64,000 nt of DNA from Microbacterium gorillae (GCF_000826185.2 NZ_LN648875.1:1174356-1238355), one strand, 5' to 3'. Counted from the stretch's first letter, positions 26,802 through 36,677 are shown. Translations and numbers: made by a program. The notes: generated by a model from the sequence alone, not told the origin.

Positions 26802-29697
26802 TCAGCTACCTTCAGCGAGACGCTTCTTCGTCTTCGCCGTGGCGAGGGCTGTCTGCGGGTCCTCGGGCCAGGGGTGCTTCGGGTAGCGACCGCGCATCTC
26901 CGCGCGGACCTGAGCGTAGGGTCCGGCCCAGAACGAGGCGAGGTCCGCGGTCACGGCGAGCGGACGTCCGGCCGGCGAGAGCAGGTGGAACAGCACCGGC
27001 ACGCGGCCGTTCACAAGATGCGGCGACGTGGTGAGGCCGAAGCACTCCTGGAGCTTCACCGCGACGACGGGCTGACCATCCGCGTCGTCCGGATAGCTGA
27101 TGCGGATGCGGGACCCGCTGGGCACCGCCAGGCGTTCCGGGACGAGCTCGTCGAGTCGTGATGCCTCCGGCCACGGCAGCAGACGGCGCAGAGCCGAGGT
27201 GAGGTCCGCTTTCGCGGCGGACCCGCCGGCCGCGAGCGCATCGATCTCGGGCGCGAGCCAGTCGTCCAGGCGGCCCAGCAGGGCATCGTCGGACACGTCC
27301 GGCCACGGCTCCCCGAGGTGGCGGTGCAGCAGGGCGAGGCGTCCGCGGAGTTCGCGGGCGCCGTCCGTCCAGCGGAAGATGCCGAGGCCGTCGGTGGCGA
27401 TCGCCCGGCGGACGGCGTCGTGCGCGCCCGGCGCTCCCTTCACCGGCACGGGTGCGGACGAGCGGACGATCGCCCCGACACGCTGTTCTCGGCGTGCGGT
27501 GGCGCGTCCGTCCGCGAAAGTCACCTCGACGCGGTCGGTGACGAGGTGACTCGCCGTCTGAAGTGCGGTGCCCTCGGTTATCGCGGCGGCTGCGCGGATG
27601 ATGGCGCCGGTTCCGGCGGCGGCGCGCCCCTCGGCGCGGGTGACGTCGGTCACGACGATCCACGGTTCGCCGGCGAGGGGTCCGGTCAGTCCCGCGCGGG
27701 TGCCGGAGGCGAGGAGGAACACCGCTCCCCCGTCCGCGTTCGCCACCCGCCGCGCGATGCGGTCCGGGAACGCGAGTGCCGCAATGAGTCCGACGGCGTC
27801 GGCAGCGTGCGTGCGGGCGCGGGGTGCGGTCCCGGCGGCATCGTCGGGGACGGGGTGCGCGAGGCTGCCGGCGGGGGCCGACCGGCCGTCAGCTTCCGCG
27901 CGATGGTGCGCGCGGCCGGCTGAGGGGGAGGCGCGGTGCTGTCCGGTCCCGTCCGTGCCGACACGCCGATGGTCGTCCTGCCGCTCACGTGAGCTCGCAT
28001 CTCCTCTGCGCGAGGCTGCCGGCGGGGGCCGACCGGCCGTCAGCTTCCGCGCGATGGTGCGCGCGGCCGGCTGAGGTGGAGGCGCGGTGCTGTCCGGTCC
28101 CGTCCGTGCCGACACGCCGATGGTCGTCCTGCCGCTCACGTGAGCTCGCATCTCCTCCCCCGCGTTCCGCGAGGCGTCGGAACCGTTTCACTTCGCGCTC
28201 CCACGCGCGGCTGGCCGGGTGGCGTCCGTCCCGGAGGGCGCGGACAGTGGCACCGAGATCGCCGTCCGTGGCGCGAATGTCGTCCGAGATGGCTGCGACG
28301 ACCTCCGCGGCGGTGCGGGCGCCGACGAGTCCCGCACCGTCGAGCAGCGCGCGACCGAGGCGGGGGTCGGTGGGGATGCGGGCGAGGCGGCGTCCGGTGT
28401 CGGTGGCGCGGCCGTCGCCGTCGATGGCGCCGAGTCCGGTGAGTGTGGCAGTGGCCTGAGCGAGGGCGTCGGCCGGGAGCGGGTCCGGCATCCGGAGGCC
28501 GCGGCCGCCGGGGGCGCCCCAGCACGCCAGGAGGAGCGCGGCGTCGGTGAGGTCCGCGGTCCGGATCTCCGGCGTGGGAAACGCCGGAGCGGCGGCGAAG
28601 GTCCGTTCGTCGACGCAGCGGACGACGATTCCCGGGCCGAGGCGGGTGGCGCGGCCGGCGCGCTGGGTTGCGGAGGCGCGGGCGGCGGGGACGGTGACGA
28701 GTCCGGTCATGCCGCGTGCGGCGTCGCGACGGGGGACGCGGGCGAGGCAGGTGTCGATGACGAGGCGGACGCCGGGCACGGTGAGCGAGGACTCCGCGAT
28801 GGCCGTGGTGACGACGATGCGCGGTCGTCCGCCGGGTTCGCGGCCGGCGAGGGCGCGGTCCTGTTCCGCGGCGGGGAGCTGCCCGTGGAGCTCGAGGACG
28901 TCGGTGTCAGCGGTGAGGTCGCGCAGATGCCGGGCGATGGTGGCGACGTCGCGGGCGGCGGGCGCGAAGACGAGCGCGTCGGCGTCCGGGGTGGTGCGGC
29001 GGAGGTCGCGGTGCGCGGCGGCCGCGGTGTCGGCGACGTGGCGGAGGTAGGTGGGAGTGATGCCGCGGTCATCCATGCGGGGTCCGGGCGGGGGCACCCA
29101 GCGGACCTCGAGCGGGTGGGCTTCGGCGGCGTGCGTGATGACCGGTGCCGGCGCGACGTCGGTTCCAAGGAGGGCGGCGTAGCGGTCCGCGTCGACGGTG
29201 GCGGACATGGCGATGAGGATGAGGTCGTCGCGCAGCTCCCGGACCTCGCCGAGCACGCCGAGCAAGAGGTCCGTCTCGAGTGCGCGTTCGTGGATTTCGT
29301 CGATGATGACCGCGCCGACGCCCTCGAGTCCGGGGTCGTCGAGGAGTCGGCGGAGCAAGACGCCCGGCGTGACCATCTCGATGCGCGCCCCGGGCTCGAG
29401 CACGCGGTCGCCGCGCACGGTGTACCCAACGCGTTCCCCGAGCCTGCTGCCGTCGAGCGTCGCGATCCGTCGCGCCGCCGCCGGTGCCGCCACCCGCCGC
29501 GGCTGGGTGACGACGACCCGTCCGGCGACGCGGTTCGCGACGAGCGGCGGCACGAGCGTCGTCTTGCCCGTGCCGGGCGGGGCCGAGAGCACGGCGACCG
29601 CGGAGGTGTCGAGGACAACGGCGAACTTCGGTACAACGGCCTCGAAAGCGAGCGGCTCCCGCGTGGCGGCTCGATCGGACGAGAATGTTCTTGGCAT
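26802..29697 (-). pseudogene. hrpB: ATP-dependent helicase HrpB, frame-broken
   Basis: The 5' part (29697 down to about 28160) encodes a DEAH helicase: Walker A SAPPGTGKTT, DEIHERAL, MSATVDADR, helicase C with QRAGRATR. The 3' part (27850-26802) encodes the HrpB C-terminal domains (VGLIAALAFPDRIARR, FRWTDGARELRGRLALL, end TALATAKTKKRL). A 151-bp tandem duplication (27856-28157) shifts the frame between them. The first half now ends at 27985 (570 aa), and the second has no proper start. Deleting one copy would restore one frame of about 914 codons. Either a true pseudogene, a reversible slip, or a sequencing/assembly effect. Confidence 0.88.
27856..28157 (-). repeat. 151-bp tandem duplication inside hrpB
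   Basis: Bases 27856-28006 and 28007-28157 are identical except for one position (G27926 versus T28077). The unit length is 3n+1, so two copies shift the reading frame. Confidence 0.95.
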
Positions 29698-29725
29698 TGT
29701 CGCGTTGCTGGTAAGTCGCGCCGGC

Positions 29726-30223
29726 TTAAACGGTCAGGACGGGCTGGAAGTAGTCAAACAGGGCCATGTCGATGGGATTACGCCAGCGCGGTGTCATCTC
29801 CACGACCGGCAGAACGCTTCCCTCGCCGTCGAGCAGTGACTTTTGAGTTGCACCTTCCGCGAACGCTCTGCCCAGATAGTAGAAGTCTGCCACCTGCGCA
29901 TCATCCTTCTTCACGGAGATGTCAATCTCGACGCCGCCCAACACGATTGCGGCGACCTCGGCACTCGCGAGGGTCGGCCTGCTCCTGGTAAGCCACTGCG
30001 TTGAGAACTGATCGATGAGCCAATCCCCACAGGCGGTGCTCGCTGACACGTCGCCACTCTTGTGCAGCGTGACGAAGACTGGGCAGGTTGCAGTTCGTCG
30101 GTCGACCTTGTAGCCGTAGACGGTAGATGAGACGTTCTTGTCCAAGCCTAGTGGCGCGCAGGCGCCTTTACGCGAATATCGGAGACCTGTGACGAATGGT
30201 CTCGTGGAACGGGTGTCTCGCAT
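29726..30223 (-). pseudogene. C-terminal DUF3427 fragment of a DEAD helicase
   Basis: 165 codons matching only the DUF3427 domain that normally ends large PLD/DEAD-box helicases (about 1000 aa): YGYKVDRR, CPVFVTLHKSGDVSAST, TRSRPTLASAEV, ISVKKDDAQVADFYYLGRA. The helicase part is missing and the frame starts inside a hexanucleotide repeat, so this is a truncated relic, not a full gene. DUF3427 helicases are common in defence islands, fitting the neighbouring methyltransferase and McrBC genes. Confidence 0.75.
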
Positions 30224-30305
<82 letters not shown>

Positions 30306-30448
30306 AGTCTCGATCAGATCGTTGACGGCGTCAGCAAACGAAGTGCCCGGGACTGCCCGCGGCCATGCGTCCTCGCTCGGTGCAGCCGCCATGCGGTGCT
30401 CGCAACGATGCTAGGCGCCGGTGCCACGAAAAACGATGCTGAGGCCGG

Positions 30449-31339
30449 TCAGCCCCCGTGGGTGCCACCGCGCGGTCGGAGGTCAGCCCCTGCGTGTTGA
30501 AGCAGGCTCCTCACTCGCTGGATGCTGTAACCAGTTGCCTCGGCGATGTCTCGGATGCTCTGTCCGGCATCGTAGAAAGCACGCACAAGCTTCGCGAGTT
30601 CGTCCGCGACCGCGCCATCGAGGCGCTGATGCGGTGCGAGACGCGGCGCTTCGTCCGGCTGCCAGGAGCGCTCGATATCACCCCCGCCGTAGCCCCTCTG
30701 TTCGCGACCTCGGGGCTCGATCTCGTCCGAAGCCTCGTCGCCAAACGCGTGCCATCCGGGCTGAGCTCGACGGGCAAACATTTCGAGGAACGGTCCGGGC
30801 GAGCAGGCCTCGATGAGTGGGTAGAACTCGTCCGGTTTGCGTGAGTGCTCGCGCTTGCGTGTTTCGACCATGTTCACCTGGGAGCGTGCAGGTGCCAGAG
30901 TGCGCATCGAGCCGCGCACCCCAAAGAGCAGAATCTCCGTGACATTCCGGAAGTAGAATCCGACACCGCGCCCGTCTGGGCCCCCATCCTTCCGCCGCTT
31001 CGCCCAGATGATGTTGCTGACGTAGCGGAAGCCCCAGGCCCCCATCACTGCGAGCCCATCGGGAAGCAAAGCGTTCGGCACCCAGAGGTAGAGGTGTGCG
31101 TCCTTTGCTACGCGGTCGGCGACGGGCAACGCCTTGATCGTATCGAGAGTCATTGTGGAGTAGCGATCGAGGCGGCGGTGCTCCGGTGCGACCTTGCCTG
31201 TCCGGTTCTGGAACTGCCACGGCGGGTCGGCGTAAACCGTCTTGAACCCGCCTTCGACTTCGGGCAGCGGTGGCGGCGGCTGCTCTTCGCGGAGGGGAGC
31301 AGCAGACGTCCTCTGGGGCGGCTCGATAGACAGGGTCAT
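30449..31339 (-). CDS. MT-A70-family adenine methyltransferase with C-terminal HTH
   Basis: 296-aa protein. The MT-A70 domain (about 30-205) has the catalytic DPPW (residues 38-41, YADPPWQF), a LYLWVPNALL segment, SNIIWAKRRKDG, EILLFGVRG, and the SAM-site-like region near HSRKPDEFYPLIEA. The last 50 residues look like a helix-turn-helix (IRDIAEATGYSIQRVRSLL), so target recognition may be DNA-based. Predicted product is N6-methyladenine in DNA. ATG 31339 with GGAGA upstream; a TTG at 31354 is less likely. Divergent from mcrB across 128 bp that holds two 13-bp iterons. Less GC-rich third positions than the flanking core genes. Confidence 0.85.
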   Translation of the reverse strand: MTLSIEPPQRTSAAPLREEQPPPPLPEVEGGFKTVYADPPWQFQNRTGKVAPEHRRLDRYSTMTLDTIKALPVADRVAKDAHLYLWVPNALLPDGLAVMGAWGFRYVSNIIWAKRRKDGGPDGRGVGFYFRNVTEILLFGVRGSMRTLAPARSQVNMVETRKREHSRKPDEFYPLIEACSPGPFLEMFARRAQPGWHAFGDEASDEIEPRGREQRGYGGGDIERSWQPDEAPRLAPHQRLDGAVADELAKLVRAFYDAGQSIRDIAEATGYSIQRVRSLLQHAGADLRPRGGTHGG

Positions 31340-31354
31340 GGGGAGTGTCTCCAA

Positions 31355-31391
31355 TTTAGATCTTGGGATTGAGGTTACTTTAGATCTTGGG
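31355..31391. promoter_or_regulatory. Two TTTAGATCTTGGG iterons between MT-A70 and mcrB
   Basis: The 13-bp sequence TTTAGATCTTGGG occurs at 31355-31367 and 31379-31391, 24 bp apart, each containing the palindrome AGATCT. They lie 16 and 40 bp upstream of the MT-A70 start and about 75-100 bp from mcrB. Confidence 0.65.
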
Positions 31392-31467
31392 TCGGACGTT
31401 ATGCGCGGTATCCGCCGCGCGTGTCACGATCCGTGCGACACGGTCCGGGCGTCGATAGCATCGATAC

Positions 31468-33201
31468 ATGGATGTCGGGCTCCAACACATGTCTCTGACG
31501 AGGAATACAACCCTTGCGCGTCTGACGACCACCGCCGCACAGGTCACACCCGGGATGAGTTTGCAGCAGGTCATGGACATTGCTGACAGCAACAGCGCGG
31601 AATCCGCAGCGAGCTGGGTAGAGAGCATGTTCGCGTTCCATCGTGGCGCACTCGTGGATGATGCCTGGCTTCGCGCGGCCCGAGCGGGCGACACAGCCAC
31701 GGCGAACGCACTTGCGTGGGCGGCACGGGTGTTTGCTGAACCGCGCATGGCTCAGGTCGTGGAGGAGACTCTCGCCAACGACGCGGGCAGCTTCGACCCT
31801 GCTGGTTTTTCGACCGATGTCGTTGAGCAGGCGTTTGTTCGCCTAGGCGTTGGGGATCAAGCACGCAAAGCCGCATCGTCGCTTCTGAACCAGGCAGTCG
31901 CCGTTCCGCTGTTCGTTCCGGAGCGATACGGCTCAACGATTGTCGGTGCTATCCGCTTCCTGCCCACTGCGCAGTTCGTGCCTGCCGTTGTTGAATTTCT
32001 CACGGAGCGCATTCGGGTCCAGGTCAGCAAGGTTGTGGCGAAGCGTGGAGACTCGGTCGAGCTCGCACTTCTATGGCGGGCGAATCGCTGGTTCGGACTC
32101 ACGAAGGACGAGTTCCGCGCCGCGACACTCCCTCGTGCGACTGCGCCGATGCTGACACGTACTGAGCTCCCCTCCGACCTGCGCCTCTTGCATGAGGAGG
32201 CTCGGCGGCGGAAGCAGGTGGTCCTCCAAGGTGCTCCTGGCACCGGCAAGACGTTCGTGGCGAAACGTTATGTCGAGTGGGCTTCCGCTGGCCGCGGTGA
32301 TGATTCGAACTTGTCCACCATCGCGGGTGCATTGCCATCCAATGAGCGAACTCCTCAGGATGTCGCCCGAGCCGCTATACGGCAGGGGCTCACCGCTGTC
32401 TGGGATATCGCGCAGTTCCATCCGAGCTATGGGTACGAGGATTTTGTGCGGACGCTCGCACCAGTCCCGACCGCCAATGGCGTCACATTCCAAGCCGAGC
32501 ACCGTGTGCTCAGCTTTCTCGCTGCGGTCGCCGTCGAACTGCGCGCAGCTGGTAGTAGTTGCGACGTCATATTGATCGTCGACGAGGTTAACCGCGCGGA
32601 CATCGCGAGAGTGTTCGGTGAACTCCTGTACGCGCTCGAGTATCGCGACGCACCGGTGCGTACGCCATACACCGTAGACGGCAGTGCTTCGATGACTCTC
32701 CCGTCGAACCTCATACTGCTTGGAACGATGAACACTGCCGATCGCAGCATCGCGTTGATCGACTACGCGCTTCGTCGCCGGTTCACCTTCATCACGCTGG
32801 AGCCGGACGCCTCCATCATCGACGGTGCACCCTGGCACGGAGCCGCTGACAGTGCGGCGGCTCGGCACCTCTTCGAAGCAGTCTCCGGGCTGTTCACGAC
32901 GGCTGACAACAATGCCGCACTGGCTGTCGGGCATTCCTACTTCCTCCCGTCAGGCGACGCTACGAACGAAACAGAGTCCCTGAAGTTGATCGCACGCCGA
33001 TTCGCGTACGAGGTTGCGCCGCTGCTCACCGAGTACGCGGCCGAAGGCCTCGTCGATGGTGCGAAGCTGGCTTCAGTGCTGAGTACGATCGGTGTGGACG
33101 GCGACACTGGCAATCAAGACAGCGTTGAGCGAGCGCTGCTCGACTGGCTCGTCGCGAGAGAATCGGGCAACGGCGAGACTGAGCCTCCGGGCGATGCCTG
33201 A
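31468..33201 (+). CDS. mcrB: McrB-like AAA+ NTPase of a modification-dependent or LlaJI-type restriction system
   Basis: 577-aa protein. The N-terminal part (about 1-225) matches no domain I recognise and would be the DNA-recognition module. The AAA+ domain follows: Walker A GAPGTGKT (about 255-262), McrB hallmark QFHPSYGYEDFVR, Walker B IVDEVNRADIARVFGELLYALEYRD region, sensor motif LGTMNTADRSIALIDYALRRRF. Partner of McrC in GTP-driven DNA cleavage. ATG 31468 has TAGCAT six bases upstream (leaderless); a Met seven codons later is an alternative. Overlaps mcrC by 8 bp. Confidence 0.88.
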   Translation: MDVGLQHMSLTRNTTLARLTTTAAQVTPGMSLQQVMDIADSNSAESAASWVESMFAFHRGALVDDAWLRAARAGDTATANALAWAARVFAEPRMAQVVEETLANDAGSFDPAGFSTDVVEQAFVRLGVGDQARKAASSLLNQAVAVPLFVPERYGSTIVGAIRFLPTAQFVPAVVEFLTERIRVQVSKVVAKRGDSVELALLWRANRWFGLTKDEFRAATLPRATAPMLTRTELPSDLRLLHEEARRRKQVVLQGAPGTGKTFVAKRYVEWASAGRGDDSNLSTIAGALPSNERTPQDVARAAIRQGLTAVWDIAQFHPSYGYEDFVRTLAPVPTANGVTFQAEHRVLSFLAAVAVELRAAGSSCDVILIVDEVNRADIARVFGELLYALEYRDAPVRTPYTVDGSASMTLPSNLILLGTMNTADRSIALIDYALRRRFTFITLEPDASIIDGAPWHGAADSAAARHLFEAVSGLFTTADNNAALAVGHSYFLPSGDATNETESLKLIARRFAYEVAPLLTEYAAEGLVDGAKLASVLSTIGVDGDTGNQDSVERALLDWLVARESGNGETEPPGDA

Positions 33202-34537
33202 CGTGCCGTCCGCGGACTGGGACATCGGGGCGCCGACACTTGAGATCGCGGAGCAATCGACTGCTCGCGCAACCGATGCGCTAATCAAAGCTGTGCCACC
33301 GGAGCGTTGGCAGGACCTGAATCTTTCCTTCCAGAAGGCCCCCGGGGACGAAACCTGGACGGTCCGTTCTTCGGACTTCACAGGCATCGCGCGGCTCGAC
33401 GTCAATGGAGCGCCGGTGCACCTGAGGGTCATGCCGAAGATTGGCGGTCTCGACCTCTTCTTCCTCGCAGACTGGGCGTTTGGCACGAAGAGCGTCGGCA
33501 GGAAGCTCAAGGACGCGCGAGCGAGCCTTGCGGCGATGCGCTCCGAACCCGCTGCGTGCTTGCTCGGCTGGTACGTGGCCGAAGTGCTTTCTTTCGCGAC
33601 GCGCTGGCTCCGTCGCGGATACATGGTGCGTGAAGAGGACTTGATTGGGCGCGTTCGCGGGCGCATCGATGTGGCTCGGTACCTCAGCCGTTCCCTCGCC
33701 CAGGCACGACCACATGTCGTTCCTGCGCGGTTCACTGAGCCCACTCACGACACTGCTGCGAATCGCTACCTGAAAGCGGGTCTGCGCCAGGTCGCCGTTC
33801 TATCGCAAGCTGTTCCCGTAGAAGGCGCCCGCACAGCGCTCGATGAGTTAACTCGGAGAGCGCTCGCGCTGTTCGCCGGCGTCGCAGATGTGCCGATGCG
33901 TCCGCAAGATGCGCGCCGGTTTAGTCTCTCTGGTCCACTCCGTCACTACGGGCCGATCGTCCGTTTCACAACCGCGCTCCTTGAGGGTACCTACGTCTCC
34001 ACGGAGATCGGTGGACACATGCAAGACGAAATCATGTGGTCGCTGAACGCGCTGTATGAGCAAGCGCTCGGCAACGTTCTAGACGCCTGGCCGGGAGCGA
34101 CGCGGGTGAGGGGTCGCCAACGTGCGACGTTGGTTGACAATGTCGGGAGCGTAAATGGCTCGACGCCCGTGAAGCCAGATTACGTGATCCGCCGCTCAGA
34201 TGGTGTGCGACTCATTCTCGACGCGAAATACAAGAACGTGATGCCGACAGGTGCGGCTGCGGCAGACGAGACGATTGATCTTGCTGCCACCCGTGGGCAG
34301 CGCATTCGCGTTCGGCGGGCGGATATCTACCAGGCAGTTGCATACGGGCGACACTCAGGCTTGCGTACTGACAAGGTCGCGCTTCTCTACCCCGTCGCCC
34401 TCGGGGCAGCCGAGCCGTACCCAGAGCCTCTGCGCGTGCTCGGTTTCTCACCCGTTTGCCACGTGGTCTTCTTCGACGTCGGTCCGAGCGCAGATACGCA
34501 CCGCGTTAGCCTCTATCGAACGCTTGACGCGCTTTAG
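33194..34537 (+). CDS. mcrC: McrC-like nuclease subunit
   Basis: 447-aa protein. A PD-(D/E)xK nuclease core is visible near the C-terminus: P-D at about residue 329 and D343-A-K345 in LILDAKYKNV. Upstream are McrC-type segments (LFFLADWAFG, RGRIDVARYLSR, ALYEQALGNVL). It binds the McrB ring and cuts DNA. ATG 33194 lies inside the end of mcrB, suggesting coupled translation. Followed at once by an IS256 relic. Confidence 0.88.
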   Translation: MPDVPSADWDIGAPTLEIAEQSTARATDALIKAVPPERWQDLNLSFQKAPGDETWTVRSSDFTGIARLDVNGAPVHLRVMPKIGGLDLFFLADWAFGTKSVGRKLKDARASLAAMRSEPAACLLGWYVAEVLSFATRWLRRGYMVREEDLIGRVRGRIDVARYLSRSLAQARPHVVPARFTEPTHDTAANRYLKAGLRQVAVLSQAVPVEGARTALDELTRRALALFAGVADVPMRPQDARRFSLSGPLRHYGPIVRFTTALLEGTYVSTEIGGHMQDEIMWSLNALYEQALGNVLDAWPGATRVRGRQRATLVDNVGSVNGSTPVKPDYVIRRSDGVRLILDAKYKNVMPTGAAAADETIDLAATRGQRIRVRRADIYQAVAYGRHSGLRTDKVALLYPVALGAAEPYPEPLRVLGFSPVCHVVFFDVGPSADTHRVSLYRTLDAL

Positions 34538-34555
34538 CTGGGCTCGGTGAGGGTC

Positions 34556-35157
34556 ATCGTGGGAGACCTGTTGTTCCGCCAAGAACCACGAAAGTGATCC
34601 CACGATAACCCAGTGTCAGTCTGCCTCGACGACGCTGATAGGCGAAGTTCTCGCCGATCCCGCGCTCGCACACTCCGACGTGTTCCGTCGGATACTGCAA
34701 GGGGGTCTGCAGAATCTGATGGATGCGGAAGCGACGATCAGTATTGGCGCGGCGCCGCATGAGCGAACCCCGGAGCGAACCATCCGCCGCAACGGGGCCC
34801 GCCCGAAGGCTCTCGCGACCCCGGCGGGCGAGGCCGGTTCGTTCTTCCCTCGCCTGTTGCCCCCACGCCGCCGGGTCGATAAGGCTCTCTACGCGGTGAT
34901 CTGCCAGGCATGGATCGAGGGGTCTCCACCCGCAGGGTAGACCAGCTGGTCCGCGCGCTGGGCAATGACATCGGCATCTCTCGGTCGACGGTCTCGCGGA
35001 TCTGCTCCGAACACCTACGGCGTCCTGCTGACCCGGGGCGTTCGCGGAACCTACGTCTACGCTTGCGACGCCGGAGTCCGCGAACGCCTGCGGGCTCACC
35101 GGAAAACAGCTTGGCCCATCGCATGGCTCGCGATCTGGTCGACGCGGAAGAGGTAAC
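34556..35157 (+). mobile_element. Decayed IS256-family (Mutator) element
   Basis: Plus-strand frames carry successive pieces of an IS256-type transposase N-terminal half: LQGGLQNLMDAEA, HERTPERTIRRNGARPKAL, SFFPRLLPPRRRVDKALYAV, then after a frameshift RGVSTRRVDQLVRALG and ISRSTVSRICSE, then a degraded TYVYACDAGVRERLRAHR. The catalytic DDE region is missing. A 9-bp inverted repeat (34556-34564 / 34598-34606) lies at the left end. A truncated relic marking the right edge of the accessory region. Confidence 0.8.
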
Positions 35158-35162
35158 TCAGC

Positions 35163-36677
35163 TCACCAGGGATGGGGGCGGTAGTCCTTCAGGAAGACGC
35201 CGTGCAGGTCTTCGCCGGCCTCGCCGCGGACGATGGGGTCGTAGACCCGAGCCGCGCCGTCGACCAGGTCCAGCGGGGCGTGGAAGCCCTCCTCCGCCAG
35301 ACGAACCTTCGTGAAGTGCGGGCGCTCGTCGGTGATCCAGCCGGTGTCCACGGCGGTCATCAGGATCCGATCGGTCTCGAACATCTCACCTGCGGACGTT
35401 CGCGTCAGCATGTTCAGTGCGGCCTTCGCCATGTTCGTGTGCGGATGCCCCGGACCCTTGTAGCGCCGAGCGAACTGACCCTCCATCGCCGACACATTGA
35501 CCACGTACGTCCGCCGCGCGGGCGAGGCCGCCATCGCCGGACGCAGACGGTTGATCAGGATGAACGGCGCCGTCGTGTTGCACAGCTGCACTTCGAGCAT
35601 CTCGAGGGGGTCCACCGACCCGACGTTCTGTACCCACGTGTTGGTGTGGTTCACGTCCGGGACCAGGCCACCAGCGTCGATCGCGGTGCCATCGGCGTGC
35701 TTCTCCAGCGACGAGGAACCGGGCGCCATCGCCAGCCGCGACAGCTCCGCCGCGGTGATCGCCGGAGCACCGACACCCACCGTGCCGCCGAGCGACGCGA
35801 CGGACAGCAGCGGATGCTCCGCCACCGAGGCCTCGATCGCGTGCGGATGCAGATCCGAGCTGTGGCCGAACGTCTCCATCTCGGGCAGCGGGCCGTCCGG
35901 CAGCGGCTGCGACTCGGCATCTGCAAGCAGCGAGTACGAACCGGGCGAACGCCGGACCGTCTGCGCGGCATTGTTGATCAGGATGTCTAACGGGCCCTGG
36001 GCGGCGACCGAGTCGGCCAGCGCGATCACCTGGGCCGGATCGCGCAGGTCGATGCCGACGATCCGCAGGCGATCGATCCAGTCGGACGAATCCTCAAGCG
36101 AAGCGAAACGGCGCACCGCATCGCGCGGGAACCGCGTCGTCAGCGTCAGGTGCGCGCCGTCGCGTAGGAGGCGCAGGGCGATGTGCATGCCGATCTTGGC
36201 ACGTCCACCGGTCAGCAGCGCGCGTCGGCCGGTGAGGTCGGTCCGCGCGTCCCGCTTGGCATGGCTCGAGGCCGCGCATTCCGGGCAGAGCTGGTGGTAG
36301 AAGGCGTCCACCGTCGTATACGGCTTCTTGCATATGTAGCAGTTCTGCGGCTTCGACAACTCGCCGGCGGTCGGTGCGGACACCGAGGTCGACAGGTCCA
36401 GACCCCGCGTCTCGTCATCGATGCGGTCGCGGGAACCGGTCGCCGTCGCCTCGATCACGGCGGCATCCGCGGCCTTGACCGCATCCCGCAGCTCGCGCCG
36501 ACGGGTGCGCTTGTGCGACTTGAGCATGCCGACCGTCGCACGCCGCAGCGTCACGATGTCGGGGTGCGAGTCATCGAGCTCACCGGCCTGCTCCAGCACG
36601 CGGAGCACGGTGGCGAGGTCGTCGGGATCGATGCCGCCCACGGGGGCGGCACCGGCGGTTTCGGGGGACGCAGGCAC
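35163..36677 (-). CDS. SDR-family oxidoreductase with N-terminal zinc ribbon
   Basis: 504-aa protein, about twice a normal SDR. Residues 1-95 are helical and charged; a four-cysteine knuckle follows (CYICKKPYTT...LCPEC, about 112-133); then an SDR domain from about 148 with LLTGGRAKIGMHIA, NNAAQT, an internal insertion of about 100 residues, and a late Ser/Lys pair (NVSAMEG, NMAKAAL) in place of a canonical YxxxK. Predicted NAD(P) binding; substrate unknown. GTG 36677 has TAAACT six bases upstream (leaderless). Its 3' end, DYRPHPW, is intact although it abuts the IS relic. Confidence 0.8.
   Translation of the reverse strand: MPASPETAGAAPVGGIDPDDLATVLRVLEQAGELDDSHPDIVTLRRATVGMLKSHKRTRRRELRDAVKAADAAVIEATATGSRDRIDDETRGLDLSTSVSAPTAGELSKPQNCYICKKPYTTVDAFYHQLCPECAASSHAKRDARTDLTGRRALLTGGRAKIGMHIALRLLRDGAHLTLTTRFPRDAVRRFASLEDSSDWIDRLRIVGIDLRDPAQVIALADSVAAQGPLDILINNAAQTVRRSPGSYSLLADAESQPLPDGPLPEMETFGHSSDLHPHAIEASVAEHPLLSVASLGGTVGVGAPAITAAELSRLAMAPGSSSLEKHADGTAIDAGGLVPDVNHTNTWVQNVGSVDPLEMLEVQLCNTTAPFILINRLRPAMAASPARRTYVVNVSAMEGQFARRYKGPGHPHTNMAKAALNMLTRTSAGEMFETDRILMTAVDTGWITDERPHFTKVRLAEEGFHAPLDLVDGAARVYDPIVRGEAGEDLHGVFLKDYRPHPW

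Noticed and set aside
28219..29991. 590-codon plus-strand open frame opposite hrpB
   Set aside because: Antisense shadow; Gly/Arg/Glu-rich with no recognisable domain.
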